From assembly GCA_937890135.1 (NCBI GenBank), contig CALBYC010000220.1:1-6450 (forward strand): a stretch of 6,450 bases of DNA, given 5' to 3'. Every line of letters starts with the position of its first letter. The first letter of the stretch is position 1. Below the pieces are notes generated by a model. It ran no database searches, was not told the DNA's origin, and saw nothing but the letters and a program-made list of their open reading frames with translations. A program made the position numbers and the translations under genes. Positions 1 to 6,163 of this stretch are shown in pieces. The DNA is from an uncultured Parabacteroides sp. (lineage in GTDB: Bacteria > Bacteroidota > Bacteroidia > Bacteroidales > Tannerellaceae).

Positions 1-223
1 GGAAACGACCTTTAGGCCGGGAGAAAGCAAACCCAGTTATACGGAAAAAGAGAAGGGCGGTTCATTCCCATCCGATACCCGTTGGGAAGCCGGTTTCTCC
101 ACCAAGGTGTCGCTCTATGCGCACAAGATGGTGGTCAATTGCGGGTATGACTTGAACTTGCTTCATTGGGATACCAACAAGAACCAACATTTGATATCTT
201 TGGGAGTGGGGTATTGCTTCTGA
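1..223 (+). CDS. C-terminal end of a probable outer-membrane beta-barrel protein (5' truncated by window edge)
   Basis: An open frame (first full codon at base 2) runs to a TGA at 221-223 and gives the last 73 residues of a protein whose start lies outside the window. The tail shows the alternating polar/hydrophobic pattern of beta-strands (KVSLYAHKMVVNCGYDLNL, then HLISLGVGYCF) and ends in phenylalanine. A terminal aromatic residue closing a beta-strand is the usual BAM-recognised signal of outer-membrane barrel proteins. I infer an outer-membrane location from this, but the fragment is too short to name a family. A 7-bp inverted repeat lies 27 bases downstream and a stronger intrinsic terminator 108 bases downstream, so this gene probably ends its transcript. 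A soluble beta-rich protein remains possible. Confidence 0.6.
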   Translation, partial: ETTFRPGESKPSYTEKEKGGSFPSDTRWEAGFSTKVSLYAHKMVVNCGYDLNLLHWDTNKNQHLISLGVGYCF

Positions 224-330
224 TGGTGCCTAACCGTTTGTCAATGACCTTGCCACGCGCAATCCCGCATGTGGCAAATTTATTCGCAAGAAGATTTGCA
301 AATTAGAGAAAAGATAGCGGGCTTTTGGAT

Positions 331-372
331 AAAAGGATGCGACCGATTCGGGAAAAGGCCGCATTCTTTTTT
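331..372 (+). terminator. Intrinsic terminator downstream of the barrel gene
   Basis: The arms GGATGCGACC (335-344) and GGCCGCATTC (357-366) pair over ten positions with one G-U wobble and one A-C mismatch, around a 12-nt loop. The stem is preceded by four A and followed by six T (367-372), which also lets the stem extend with A-T pairs. This is the standard rho-independent layout. The A-tract on the left means it could work in both directions. The distance of about 108 bases from the stop at 223 leaves a fairly long 3' untranslated tail. Confidence 0.75.
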
Positions 373-405
373 CACGAAAGACGGTAAGGCTAAGTTGAAA
401 AACAG

Positions 406-560
406 GATGGGTGAGACCAAAACCGACTGACTAATAGTGAATTAAACAGGTATCTCTCACCTTTCCCCCTTATCTCTCACCCATCTCTCACCTTGTATAA
501 AATTCTGTCTTTCAATGATTTGTTCCTGAAAAAATGGCGGGGGGGAGATGGTGAGACCAA
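406..560. repeat. Cluster of five GGTGAGA heptamers in two orientations
   Basis: Two + strand copies share the longer sequence GGTGAGACCAA (410-420 and 550-560). Three copies in the opposite orientation read ATCTCTCACC (452-461, 472-481, 483-492). The first two of these extend to TATCTCTCACC, and their starts are 20 and 11 bases apart, about two helical turns and one turn, which puts them roughly on the same DNA face. GATGGGTGAGA (406-416) is the exact reverse complement of 475-485, giving an 11-bp inverted repeat that could fold in RNA or form a cruciform. There are no unique spacers of constant length, so this is not a CRISPR array. The role is unknown. Binding sites for a regulator or replication-type protein, or a structured untranslated RNA, would both fit. 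Confidence 0.75.
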
Positions 561-681
561 TTTTTCAACTTTTTTGTGGATACTACGGGCATAAACCTTA
601 TGGTTGTTAATTAGATTCAATCGAATCAGAGGAAGTTTATTCGTCCGGATAAAAAATGATGGGAAGAAATCGAGAAAAAGA

Positions 682-713
682 TTTGGATATTAACCGGGAA
701 ACTGCTACCTTTG
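682..713 (+). promoter_or_regulatory. Bacteroidetes-type promoter of tRNA-Arg
   Basis: TTTG at 682-685 and TACCTTTG at 706-713 match the primary sigma factor consensus of Bacteroides (TTTG at -33 and TAnnTTTG at -7) exactly, with a 20-base gap, which is the preferred spacing. The tRNA begins 11 bases after the -7 box, so transcription should start a few bases before the mature 5' end. Confidence 0.8.
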
Positions 714-724
714 CCAAACAAAAT

Positions 725-798
725 GGTTCGGTAGCTTAGCTGAATAGAGCGTCAGATTCCGGTTCTGAAGGTCGTGGGTTTGAATCCCACCCGAATCA
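725..798 (+). tRNA. tRNA-Arg, anticodon CCG
   Basis: The full cloverleaf can be drawn by hand. The acceptor stem is GGTTCGG (725-731) with CCGAATC (791-797), one G-U pair. The D-arm is GCT/AGC. The anticodon stem is TCAGA (752-756) with TCTGA (764-768). The seven-base loop TTCCGGT places the anticodon CCG at 759-761. The variable loop has five bases, and the T-arm is GTGGG/CCCAC around TTTGAAT. The discriminator is A798. The next bases are CAT, so the CCA end is not encoded and must be added after transcription. Anticodon CCG reads the arginine codon CGG, which several genes in this window use. An exact upstream promoter and a hairpin downstream suggest a monocistronic tRNA gene. Confidence 0.95.
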
Positions 799-803
799 CA
801 TTG

Positions 804-838
804 AAAAGGGGTTTTCTGGAAAGACGACTCCTTTTATT
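804..838 (+). terminator. Possible terminator of the tRNA gene
   Basis: AAAAGGGGT (804-812) pairs with ACTCCTTTT (827-835) over nine positions with one G-U wobble and a 14-nt loop. The T-tract forms the 3' arm and is followed by ATT. The hairpin begins only six bases after the tRNA. The stem is A-T-rich and the T-run short, so read-through into the acyltransferase gene is likely to some extent. Confidence 0.5.
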
Positions 839-870
839 GTAATATATAATGTTGTAAACAAGCTAATCAC

Positions 871-2019
871 ATGGAAACACAGGACTCCTCCTTGAAGCCC
901 CGGCGCTTGGAATCTTTGGACGCGTTGCGAGGCTTGGATCTTTTCTTTTTGGTGGCATTCGGGCCTTTTGTCCGTTCGCTGGTCGGGGCTGCCGGCTTGC
1001 CATGCCTCGATGGCCTTTATAAACAATTGTCCCATGTCCCTTGGGAAGGATTCGCCGTATGGGACTTGATCATGCCGTTGTTCCTGTTCATGTCGGGAAT
1101 CACCATTCCTTTTGCGTTTGCCCGCATGAAACAAGAACAGGACAAGCGGGCGCTGGCCAGACGTTTGACGAAGCGGGTTCTGTTGTTATGGGTATTCGGC
1201 ATGATTGTCCAAGGCAACCTGCTGGGTCTCGATCCGGACCATATCTATTTTTACACCAACACCCTCCAGACGATAGCCGTGGGTTATTTGGCTTCCGCCC
1301 TTTTCTTTTATTATACTTCCGTGCGCACGCAAATCATATCGGCCATAGCCTTGCTGCTGGCATATTGGGCGGCCATGCAATGGATTACGATAGACGGCTT
1401 CGGTGGCGGCGACTACACGCCGGAGGGGAATTTGGCGGAAGGGATCGACCGGATGGTGATGGGGCGTTTCCGCGACTCGGCGGAACGTGTCGGAGGCGCA
1501 GTCGTTTTTGCGAAAGGCTATTACTACACCTGGCTGTTGAGCAGTTTGAACTTCATCGTGACGGTGATGTCGGGGATGTTTGCCGGGTATATAGCCAAGA
1601 GCAAGCAGATACGAGAGAAGGACAAAGTCCTATTATATGGGGGAATCGGAGCCGCCCTTGCCGCTCTGGGATGGCTGTGGGGATTGCGCCTCCCGGTCAT
1701 CAAGACGATATGGACAAGCTCCATGGTCTTTGTGACCAGCGGATACAGCTTCCTGTTGATGGGCGTGTTCTATTATTGGATAGATTATAAAGGACATAAG
1801 GCCCACATCACCTGGCTGAAGGTGTACGGGATGAATTCCATCGTGGCCTATATGCTGGCCGAGACCATCCGCTTCAATTGTGTAGGAGAGTCCCTGCTCC
1901 ATGGCTTCGAGCAATACTTGGGCGCATACTACCCGTCATTGATCGCGTTAAGCGACATCGCCATCGTCTTTGCCATTTTGTATGTCCTTTATCGCCAGCG
2001 CATATTCCTGAAAGTATAG
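871..2019 (+). CDS. HGSNAT-like (DUF5009-type) membrane acyltransferase
   Basis: This 382-residue protein has about ten predicted membrane helices (roughly 20-38, 62-84, 102-120, 132-148, 153-171, 222-242, 254-272, 283-305, 316-332, 356-376). It carries the family signature LDALRG at 16-21. Residues 55-76 (His55, Trp58, Asp65, Pro69, Gly76) line up from memory without a gap with the region of human heparan-alpha-glucosaminide N-acetyltransferase that holds its catalytic histidine, so His55 is the likely acetyl-accepting residue. TLQTIAVGYL (131-140) and the GMNSIVAYML block (320-329) are also typical of the bacterial DUF5009 branch. Known members move acetyl groups from cytoplasmic acetyl-CoA across the membrane onto sugars; the substrate here is not known. 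The ATG at 871 is the only sensible start, because an in-frame TAA lies at 847-849. There is no clear Shine-Dalgarno and no good promoter: TAATGTTG at 847-854 is a poor -7 match. Some transcription may therefore come from the tRNA promoter. Confidence 0.85.
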   Translation: METQDSSLKPRRLESLDALRGLDLFFLVAFGPFVRSLVGAAGLPCLDGLYKQLSHVPWEGFAVWDLIMPLFLFMSGITIPFAFARMKQEQDKRALARRLTKRVLLLWVFGMIVQGNLLGLDPDHIYFYTNTLQTIAVGYLASALFFYYTSVRTQIISAIALLLAYWAAMQWITIDGFGGGDYTPEGNLAEGIDRMVMGRFRDSAERVGGAVVFAKGYYYTWLLSSLNFIVTVMSGMFAGYIAKSKQIREKDKVLLYGGIGAALAALGWLWGLRLPVIKTIWTSSMVFVTSGYSFLLMGVFYYWIDYKGHKAHITWLKVYGMNSIVAYMLAETIRFNCVGESLLHGFEQYLGAYYPSLIALSDIAIVFAILYVLYRQRIFLKV

Positions 2020-2046
2020 AAGATGGTTAAAAACCGGGCAAACTGC

Positions 2047-2076
2047 TTTTTACTTTGCTGAAAAGTTGTACCTTTG
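2047..2076 (+). promoter_or_regulatory. Probable promoter of ribD
   Basis: TACCTTTG at 2069-2076 is an exact -7 box, identical to that of the tRNA promoter. The -33 element is less clear: TTTT at 2047-2050 lies at a gap of 18, while the exact TTTG at 2054-2057 is too close (gap of 11). Transcription should begin near 2082-2085, leaving a leader of under 20 bases. This is too short for an FMN riboswitch, and none is visible. Confidence 0.55.
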
Positions 2077-2100
2077 TTTCCAGACCTAAAAAGGAATGCA

Positions 2101-3156
2101 ATGCAAATAGAAGAAAAGTTTATGGCACGCTGCTTGGAACTGGCACGGCATGGGGCAGGGCATACCGCCCCGAATCCGATGGTAGGAGCGGTGATAGTTC
2201 GTGACGGCGCCATTATAGGTGAGGGCTTCCACCGCCGCTGCGGCGAGGCCCATGCGGAGGTGAATGCCATTGCATCGGTTGAAGATGGAGCGCTGTTGCG
2301 TGAATCGACTATTTATGTCAGTCTTGAACCTTGTTCGCACTATGGGAAGACACCTCCTTGCGCAGAGTTGATTATCCGTAAGAGGATTCCCCGTGTCGTG
2401 GTCGGATGCCTGGACCCTTTCCCCGAGGTGTCAGGCCGGGGCGTAAGGATGCTGCGAGAAGCCGGAATAGAAGTGGTGGCGGGCGTTATGGAAAAGGAAG
2501 CCCGCCAGCTGAACAAGGCGTTCATGACCTTCCAAACGCAGAAACGCCCGTACGTCACATTGAAGTGGGCGGAAAGCGCCGACGGGTTCATCGATAAGGC
2601 CCGGACGGACCGTACGGAGCCGCCGGTCGTGTTTTCCAACCCTGTTACATCCGTGCGTGTCCATAAGATGAGGGCTGAGTCGGCAGCCATTCTGATAGGC
2701 AAACATACGGCCTTGTTGGACAATCCATCGTTGACGGTACGCCATTGGGCAGGCAGTTCCCCCGTCCGTCTGGTCATAGACAAAGAAGGGACATTGCCTG
2801 ACGACTTGCGCATGTTCGACGGTCTTGCGCCTACGTGGGTCTTCACGGGGCGGAAAAAGGCTTCAGGGAAAAATGTGGAATATATCCCGTTGGATTTCAA
2901 GACATCCGTCCCCTTCCAAATTCTGAACACGTTGTACGAGCTGAATCTCAATTCATTGATGGTGGAAGGAGGAGCGTCCGTGTTGCAGCAGTTCATCGAT
3001 GCCGGATTATGGGACGAAGCGTTTGTCGAGAAATCCCCGATAGACATCGGAAACGGAGTCAAAGCCCCCATAGTCCATACGGCGACGGTGGCGTTTGAAA
3101 CCTTCGGACGGCATACGACACTCCATTACCGGCATATAAGCGGGAGTCGAACCTAA
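2101..3156 (+). CDS. ribD: Bifunctional riboflavin biosynthesis protein RibD (pyrimidine deaminase / reductase)
   Basis: RibD carries out two consecutive cytoplasmic steps of riboflavin synthesis. It deaminates 2,5-diamino-6-ribosylamino-4(3H)-pyrimidinone 5'-phosphate, then reduces the ribose to ribityl with NADPH. The protein is 351 residues long, close to the family norm. The N-terminal deaminase domain (about 1-145) has the zinc site intact: H51-A-E53, then C78 and C87 in EPCSHYGKTPPC. It also has the substrate-binding APNPMVGAVIV stretch (23-33). The reductase domain begins near RPYVTLKWAESADG (149-162) and includes DNPSLTVR and the GGASVLQQF block. The start at 2101 is chosen because AAGGA sits five bases upstream and the N-terminus (MQIEEKFMARCLELA) resembles E. 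coli RibD. The longer in-frame TTG at 2074 lies inside the -7 box and cannot be used by this transcript. It stands apart from other rib genes here. Confidence 0.95.
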   Translation: MQIEEKFMARCLELARHGAGHTAPNPMVGAVIVRDGAIIGEGFHRRCGEAHAEVNAIASVEDGALLRESTIYVSLEPCSHYGKTPPCAELIIRKRIPRVVVGCLDPFPEVSGRGVRMLREAGIEVVAGVMEKEARQLNKAFMTFQTQKRPYVTLKWAESADGFIDKARTDRTEPPVVFSNPVTSVRVHKMRAESAAILIGKHTALLDNPSLTVRHWAGSSPVRLVIDKEGTLPDDLRMFDGLAPTWVFTGRKKASGKNVEYIPLDFKTSVPFQILNTLYELNLNSLMVEGGASVLQQFIDAGLWDEAFVEKSPIDIGNGVKAPIVHTATVAFETFGRHTTLHYRHISGSRT

Positions 3157-3158
3157 AA

Positions 3159-3182
3159 ATATTATAAATAATATCGTTTTTT
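3159..3182 (+). terminator. Weak A-T hairpin and T-run after ribD
   Basis: ATATTAT (3159-3165) and ATAATAT (3168-3174) form a perfect 16-base palindrome two bases after the ribD stop codon. It is followed by CG and six T (3177-3182). The position and T-run fit an intrinsic terminator, but the stem holds no G-C pair, so termination would be inefficient. Confidence 0.35.
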
Positions 3183-3213
3183 AGGCATAAAGAGAAAATT
3201 GTTTCTACTTTTG
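3181..3213 (+). promoter_or_regulatory. Probable promoter of the lipoprotein gene
   Basis: TACTTTTG at 3206-3213 matches the TAnnTTTG -7 consensus exactly. TTAG at 3181-3184 is a one-mismatch -33 element with a 21-base gap. Transcription should start around 3220, about 20 bases before the ATG. The -7 box lies inside the right arm of an inverted repeat (3183-3192 with 3209-3218). Confidence 0.55.
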
Positions 3214-3241
3214 TGCCTTATATATACAAATAATAGATTGA

Positions 3242-4603
3242 ATGAAAAACAAGATATTTCTATTTATATCAGGATGCATCCTGTTCATGTTGTCATCGTG
3301 CCTGAAAAATAACGAATGGGAATCCTATTATGAGGTAGACAAGAATATCCAAATCAAGTCTTTCTCCTTGGCTTCCGATTCGGTCAGTGCTTTGGCCGGC
3401 GTAGCCTTTACCATCGACCAGATAAACGGGCGCATCATGAACCTTGATTCGATGGAATACGGCACAAAGGTTGGCGATGTGATTTGCACGCTGTCATACG
3501 GTTCTTATGCCAGTGAGATCAAAGTCATAGCCGAAGCGACGGGCGACACCGTTACCTACAACGCTTCCGACTCCATCGATTTTTCCAAGCCGGTCAAGTT
3601 CGTCTTGTATGCCAATGATGGGGTAAGCAGCCGTTCTTACATCGCAAATATCAATGTCCATCAGGTCGTCCCTGATTCCATGACCTGGCATGCCATGCCC
3701 GCATCCTCGTTCCCCGGAATAGCGATGGACGAGCAGAAAGTCCTTGCCGATAGCACTAAGAATACCTATTCCATGTATGCTCATGCCACAGGCAAGGAAT
3801 ATCACCTTTATACCTCGGAGGATATGCGGCAATGGGAAGAGCAGGCTTTGAGCGGCTTGCCATCTTCCGGATTACGGTTGTCCGAGATTGTCAATTTCAA
3901 CGGCCGCCTGTACGTGGCTGCGACGGATGGCTCCTTGTATGAATCGACGGATGGCAAAACTTGGCAGAAAAAAGAAGATGCCCCGAAGATAAAAACGATT
4001 TTAGGCAGTATGGAGGAACACGTCAACCAGACAGCCCGCCTGTCCCTTTTGGTGGAAGATGCCGATGGCATCCGGTACGCAGTCATGGACATGGATGGCC
4101 GGTTCGAGACAGGTTCCGCTGTCTTGGAAGGTTTCCCCGTCGACGGTTTTGCCACCCAAAATATCTATCTGATGTATAAAGACAGGATTCTGTTGGCAGG
4201 AGGGAAAGACACCCGCGGTTCTTTGTTGCAGTCCGTCTGGTCCACATTGGACGGATTGAATTGGGCCGAGCAGACCGACGCCTACGGCAACAAATTGTTC
4301 AGCAAGCGGGAGGGAGTTTCCCTTGCCCTATATGATGGAGTATGTTATTTGATTGGAGGTTTCGATGCCTCCGGGAAACCCCTCAAGGACATCTATCGTT
4401 CGTCCGACCATGGTGTGACGTGGGAATATGTGGACGAATTGATGGTTTTGCCCGAAGATTTTCAGGCAAGAGGCTATGCTTCATTGGTGGTAGACCCCGA
4501 TAATTTCTTGACAATCATTGGAGGGAAAAGCCAGGCGGCTGGCCAGGTCCTGAAGGAAAATTGGAAGGGACGCATCAACCGGTTGGGATTTGAACGGCAA
4601 TAA
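3242..4603 (+). CDS. Lipoprotein with predicted kelch/Asp-box beta-propeller (DUF6242-like)
   Basis: This 453-residue protein starts with a lipoprotein signal: basic MKNK, a hydrophobic core, and the lipobox LSSC with the acylated cysteine at 20. It should be anchored in the outer membrane or periplasm. Residues about 35-140 look like a beta-sandwich module. Residues about 145-450 contain repeated propeller-like units. Asp-box-like S-x-D-x-G-x-x-W motifs appear at 191-198 (degenerate), 234-241, 334-341 and 387-394; the last, SSDHGVTW, matches the consensus fully. Kelch-like LLAGGKD, YLIGGFD and TIIGGKS lie at 317-323, 369-375 and 424-430. I believe this corresponds to the Bacteroidales family DUF6242, from memory only. 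No catalytic residues can be assigned; binding of glycan or protein is a guess. No Shine-Dalgarno is visible at the ATG. The DUF6089-like barrel gene follows after 76 bases. Confidence 0.8.
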   Translation: MKNKIFLFISGCILFMLSSCLKNNEWESYYEVDKNIQIKSFSLASDSVSALAGVAFTIDQINGRIMNLDSMEYGTKVGDVICTLSYGSYASEIKVIAEATGDTVTYNASDSIDFSKPVKFVLYANDGVSSRSYIANINVHQVVPDSMTWHAMPASSFPGIAMDEQKVLADSTKNTYSMYAHATGKEYHLYTSEDMRQWEEQALSGLPSSGLRLSEIVNFNGRLYVAATDGSLYESTDGKTWQKKEDAPKIKTILGSMEEHVNQTARLSLLVEDADGIRYAVMDMDGRFETGSAVLEGFPVDGFATQNIYLMYKDRILLAGGKDTRGSLLQSVWSTLDGLNWAEQTDAYGNKLFSKREGVSLALYDGVCYLIGGFDASGKPLKDIYRSSDHGVTWEYVDELMVLPEDFQARGYASLVVDPDNFLTIIGGKSQAAGQVLKENWKGRINRLGFERQ

Positions 4604-4679
4604 AATTCCAATCGAGCGTAATTTAACAAGCATTTTTGCGTTAAAAAGAAATATGTATGAACAAATGCGGATGTATTGT

Positions 4680-5399
4680 ATGAAGATATCTCTTTTCAAA
4701 CGCTTGGCCTGCCTTCTCTCGGTTCTCGTTTTTAGCGGGACATCGTTGAAAGGGCAAGAATATAAATATGAAATCGGAGGTATGATAGGAGGTTCCTATT
4801 ATATGGGCGATTTAAACAAGAATTCGTTCTTTAAAGGATTGAATCCCTCGTTAGGTGCGATATTCCGCTACAATCCCAATTTGCGTTGGGCGGTAAAGAC
4901 GGATTTGCTGTGGGGGCGTGTTTCAGGAAGCACGGAAGGGACGGGCAATGTCTTTCCAAACGGGCAGACAGCCTCTTTCAGCCGCGATTTCTTTGAAGCG
5001 GGAGGACAAGTGGAGTTTAACTTCATGCCTTATAGCGATAAGTTCGCTTATCTGAACACGTGCCGCTTCACGCCTTACCTGCTTATGGGATTAGGTGTGA
5101 CCGTCGCACCGGGCGATAAGACTTTTGCCTCATTGAACATCCCTTTGGGGGTCGGGGTGAAATACAAAGTGAAAAACCGTCTTAACTTGGGTTGCGAGTT
5201 CACTTTCCGCAAACTCTTCGGCGACGGCTTTGACGTGACGGACGAAAGCAATGCTTTTTTGAATAATCCGTACGGCGTGGGAAGTAGCCTTTTTAAGAAC
5301 AGGGATTGGTATTCATTGCTGACATTTTCCATCACATGGGACTTTGGGAAGCGATGTGAACCATGCAACAATAGATTTAGCAACGGAACAAAAAAATAG
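4680..5399 (+). CDS. DUF6089-like outer-membrane beta-barrel protein
   Basis: The gene encodes 239 residues if started at 4680. A signal peptide is clear: MKISLFKR, a hydrophobic core to about residue 20, and likely cleavage before Gln26. The mature part is rich in amphipathic beta-strands (for example EIGGMIGGSYYMGDL, PYLLMGLGVTVAP, LNLGCEFTFRKLFGDGF, WYSLLTFSITWDFG). This fits a small outer-membrane barrel of the DUF6089 family, which in Bacteroidetes commonly sits directly upstream of the isoprenyl transferase and bamA. A polar tail after the last strand contains CEPC (226-229). In-frame ATGs at 4653, 4665 and 4671 would lengthen the N-terminus by up to nine residues; I prefer 4680 because the basic n-region starts there, but 4653 cannot be excluded. 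A weak -7-like CATTTTTG at 4631-4638 may give a local promoter. uppS starts five bases after the stop, so the two are co-transcribed. Function unknown. Confidence 0.82.
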   Translation: MKISLFKRLACLLSVLVFSGTSLKGQEYKYEIGGMIGGSYYMGDLNKNSFFKGLNPSLGAIFRYNPNLRWAVKTDLLWGRVSGSTEGTGNVFPNGQTASFSRDFFEAGGQVEFNFMPYSDKFAYLNTCRFTPYLLMGLGVTVAPGDKTFASLNIPLGVGVKYKVKNRLNLGCEFTFRKLFGDGFDVTDESNAFLNNPYGVGSSLFKNRDWYSLLTFSITWDFGKRCEPCNNRFSNGTKK

Positions 5400-5404
5400 G
5401 AACA

Positions 5405-6145
5405 ATGTCTTTATTGGATAGAATTGATGCAAAACGATTGCCTCGACATATCGCAATTATCATGGATGGCAATGGACGCTGGGCGAAAGAGCGCGGTGAG
5501 GAGCGTTATGTAGGCCATCAAGAAGGGGTTGTTTCAGTCCGTAAAGTGGTGGAAGCCGCATCGGATTTAGGAATCCGCTATTTGACGATGTATGCGTTTT
5601 CAACGGAAAATTGGAACCGTCCGAAGGAGGAAGTGGATGCCTTGATGACATTGATGGTGGCAGCCATAAAAAAAGAGACACCGGATTTGATGAAGAATAA
5701 TGTACGTCTGGATGCGATCGGCAATTTGGCGCGTCTTCCAGAACTGGCTCGCCATACGCTTCAGGAATGCATCGATGAGACTTCTTCCAATACCGGGACG
5801 ACGGTCGTGCTGGCTCTGAGCTATTCCTCCCGTTGGGAAATAACCGATGCTGTCCGGCAGATTGTCGCCCAAGTGGAATCGGGAGAACTGGATGCCCGTT
5901 CGATAGACGAAGAGACGATCAGCCGGCATTTGACCACCCGGAACATTCCTGACCCGGACTTGCTGATACGCACCGGAGGTGAGCGCCGTTTAAGCAATTT
6001 CTTGTTGTGGCAGCTCTCCTATGCAGAGTTTTATTTTACAGGTATCTATTGGCCTGATTTCAGAAAAGAAGAATTATATGAAGCAATCTTGTATTACCAG
6101 CAGCGGGAAAGACGCTTTGGCAGGACAAGCGAGCAATTAAATTAA
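5405..6145 (+). CDS. uppS: Isoprenyl transferase, undecaprenyl diphosphate synthase
   Basis: This cytoplasmic cis-prenyltransferase condenses isopentenyl diphosphate units onto farnesyl diphosphate to make the C55 diphosphate precursor of the lipid carrier for peptidoglycan and surface polysaccharides. The protein has 246 residues, normal for the family. Key residues are all present with a constant offset of five from E. coli UppS: Asp21 in MDGNGRWA (Mg2+ and catalysis), His38, Arg189 and Arg195 in RTGGERRLSNFLLWQ (isopentenyl diphosphate binding), Ser197, and Glu208 in SYAE (Mg2+). The ATG at 5405 has AGGA at 5398-5401 just upstream, overlapping the preceding stop codon region, which indicates tight translational linkage with the barrel gene. 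bamA follows after 18 bases. C55 is inferred as the product because this is the housekeeping copy type; chain length cannot be read directly. Confidence 0.96.
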   Translation: MSLLDRIDAKRLPRHIAIIMDGNGRWAKERGEERYVGHQEGVVSVRKVVEAASDLGIRYLTMYAFSTENWNRPKEEVDALMTLMVAAIKKETPDLMKNNVRLDAIGNLARLPELARHTLQECIDETSSNTGTTVVLALSYSSRWEITDAVRQIVAQVESGELDARSIDEETISRHLTTRNIPDPDLLIRTGGERRLSNFLLWQLSYAEFYFTGIYWPDFRKEELYEAILYYQQRERRFGRTSEQLN

Positions 6146-6163
6146 TAAACTATAGCTGTTACT

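Larger units (their letters stand above)
224..724. other. 501-base intergenic region without a credible gene
   Basis: No coding frame of convincing length or composition is present on either strand. From left to right it holds: an inverted repeat TTGCCAC (250-256) / GTGGCAA (271-277) with a 14-nt loop, possibly a weak transcript end; a 10-bp palindrome ATTTGCAAAT (294-303); an intrinsic terminator (331-372); a cluster of GGTGAGA heptamers in both orientations (410-556); a short inverted repeat GATTC (614-618) / GAATC (623-627); and the tRNA promoter (682-713). Two tiny ATG frames start inside the repeat copies, at 407 (7 codons) and 548 (20 codons). Neither has a ribosome binding site worth calling. 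The function of 373-681 is unknown. Confidence 0.7.

Noticed and set aside
275..302. Minus-strand promoter (TAAATTTG as -7, CAAA on + strand as -33)
   Set aside because: The gap is only 16 bases, and no gene on the minus strand lies within reach.
452..492. Three ATCTCTCACC repeats as a CRISPR array
   Set aside because: Repeat units are only about 10 bases, intervals are 10 and 1 bases, and no cas gene or array of uniform spacers is present.
548..610. 20-codon frame starting with ATG inside a GGTGAGA repeat
   Set aside because: No ribosome binding site and no promoter; the length is expected by chance.
725..798. tRNA-Arg as an integration site of a mobile element
   Set aside because: No integrase gene and no second copy of the tRNA 3' end is seen in the window; the gene downstream is an ordinary membrane enzyme.
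1041..1790. Long open frame (249 codons) overlapping the acyltransferase gene in another frame
   Set aside because: The translation is arginine- and histidine-rich with no membrane or domain pattern; it is a shadow of the clearly coding frame.
2340..3071. Minus-strand open frame of 243 codons opposite ribD
   Set aside because: It lies entirely within ribD, whose catalytic motifs are intact, and its translation shows no recognisable domain.
4590..4679. TTG at 4590 as the start of the barrel protein
   Set aside because: It lies within the end of the lipoprotein gene and would put about 30 polar residues before a clear signal peptide.
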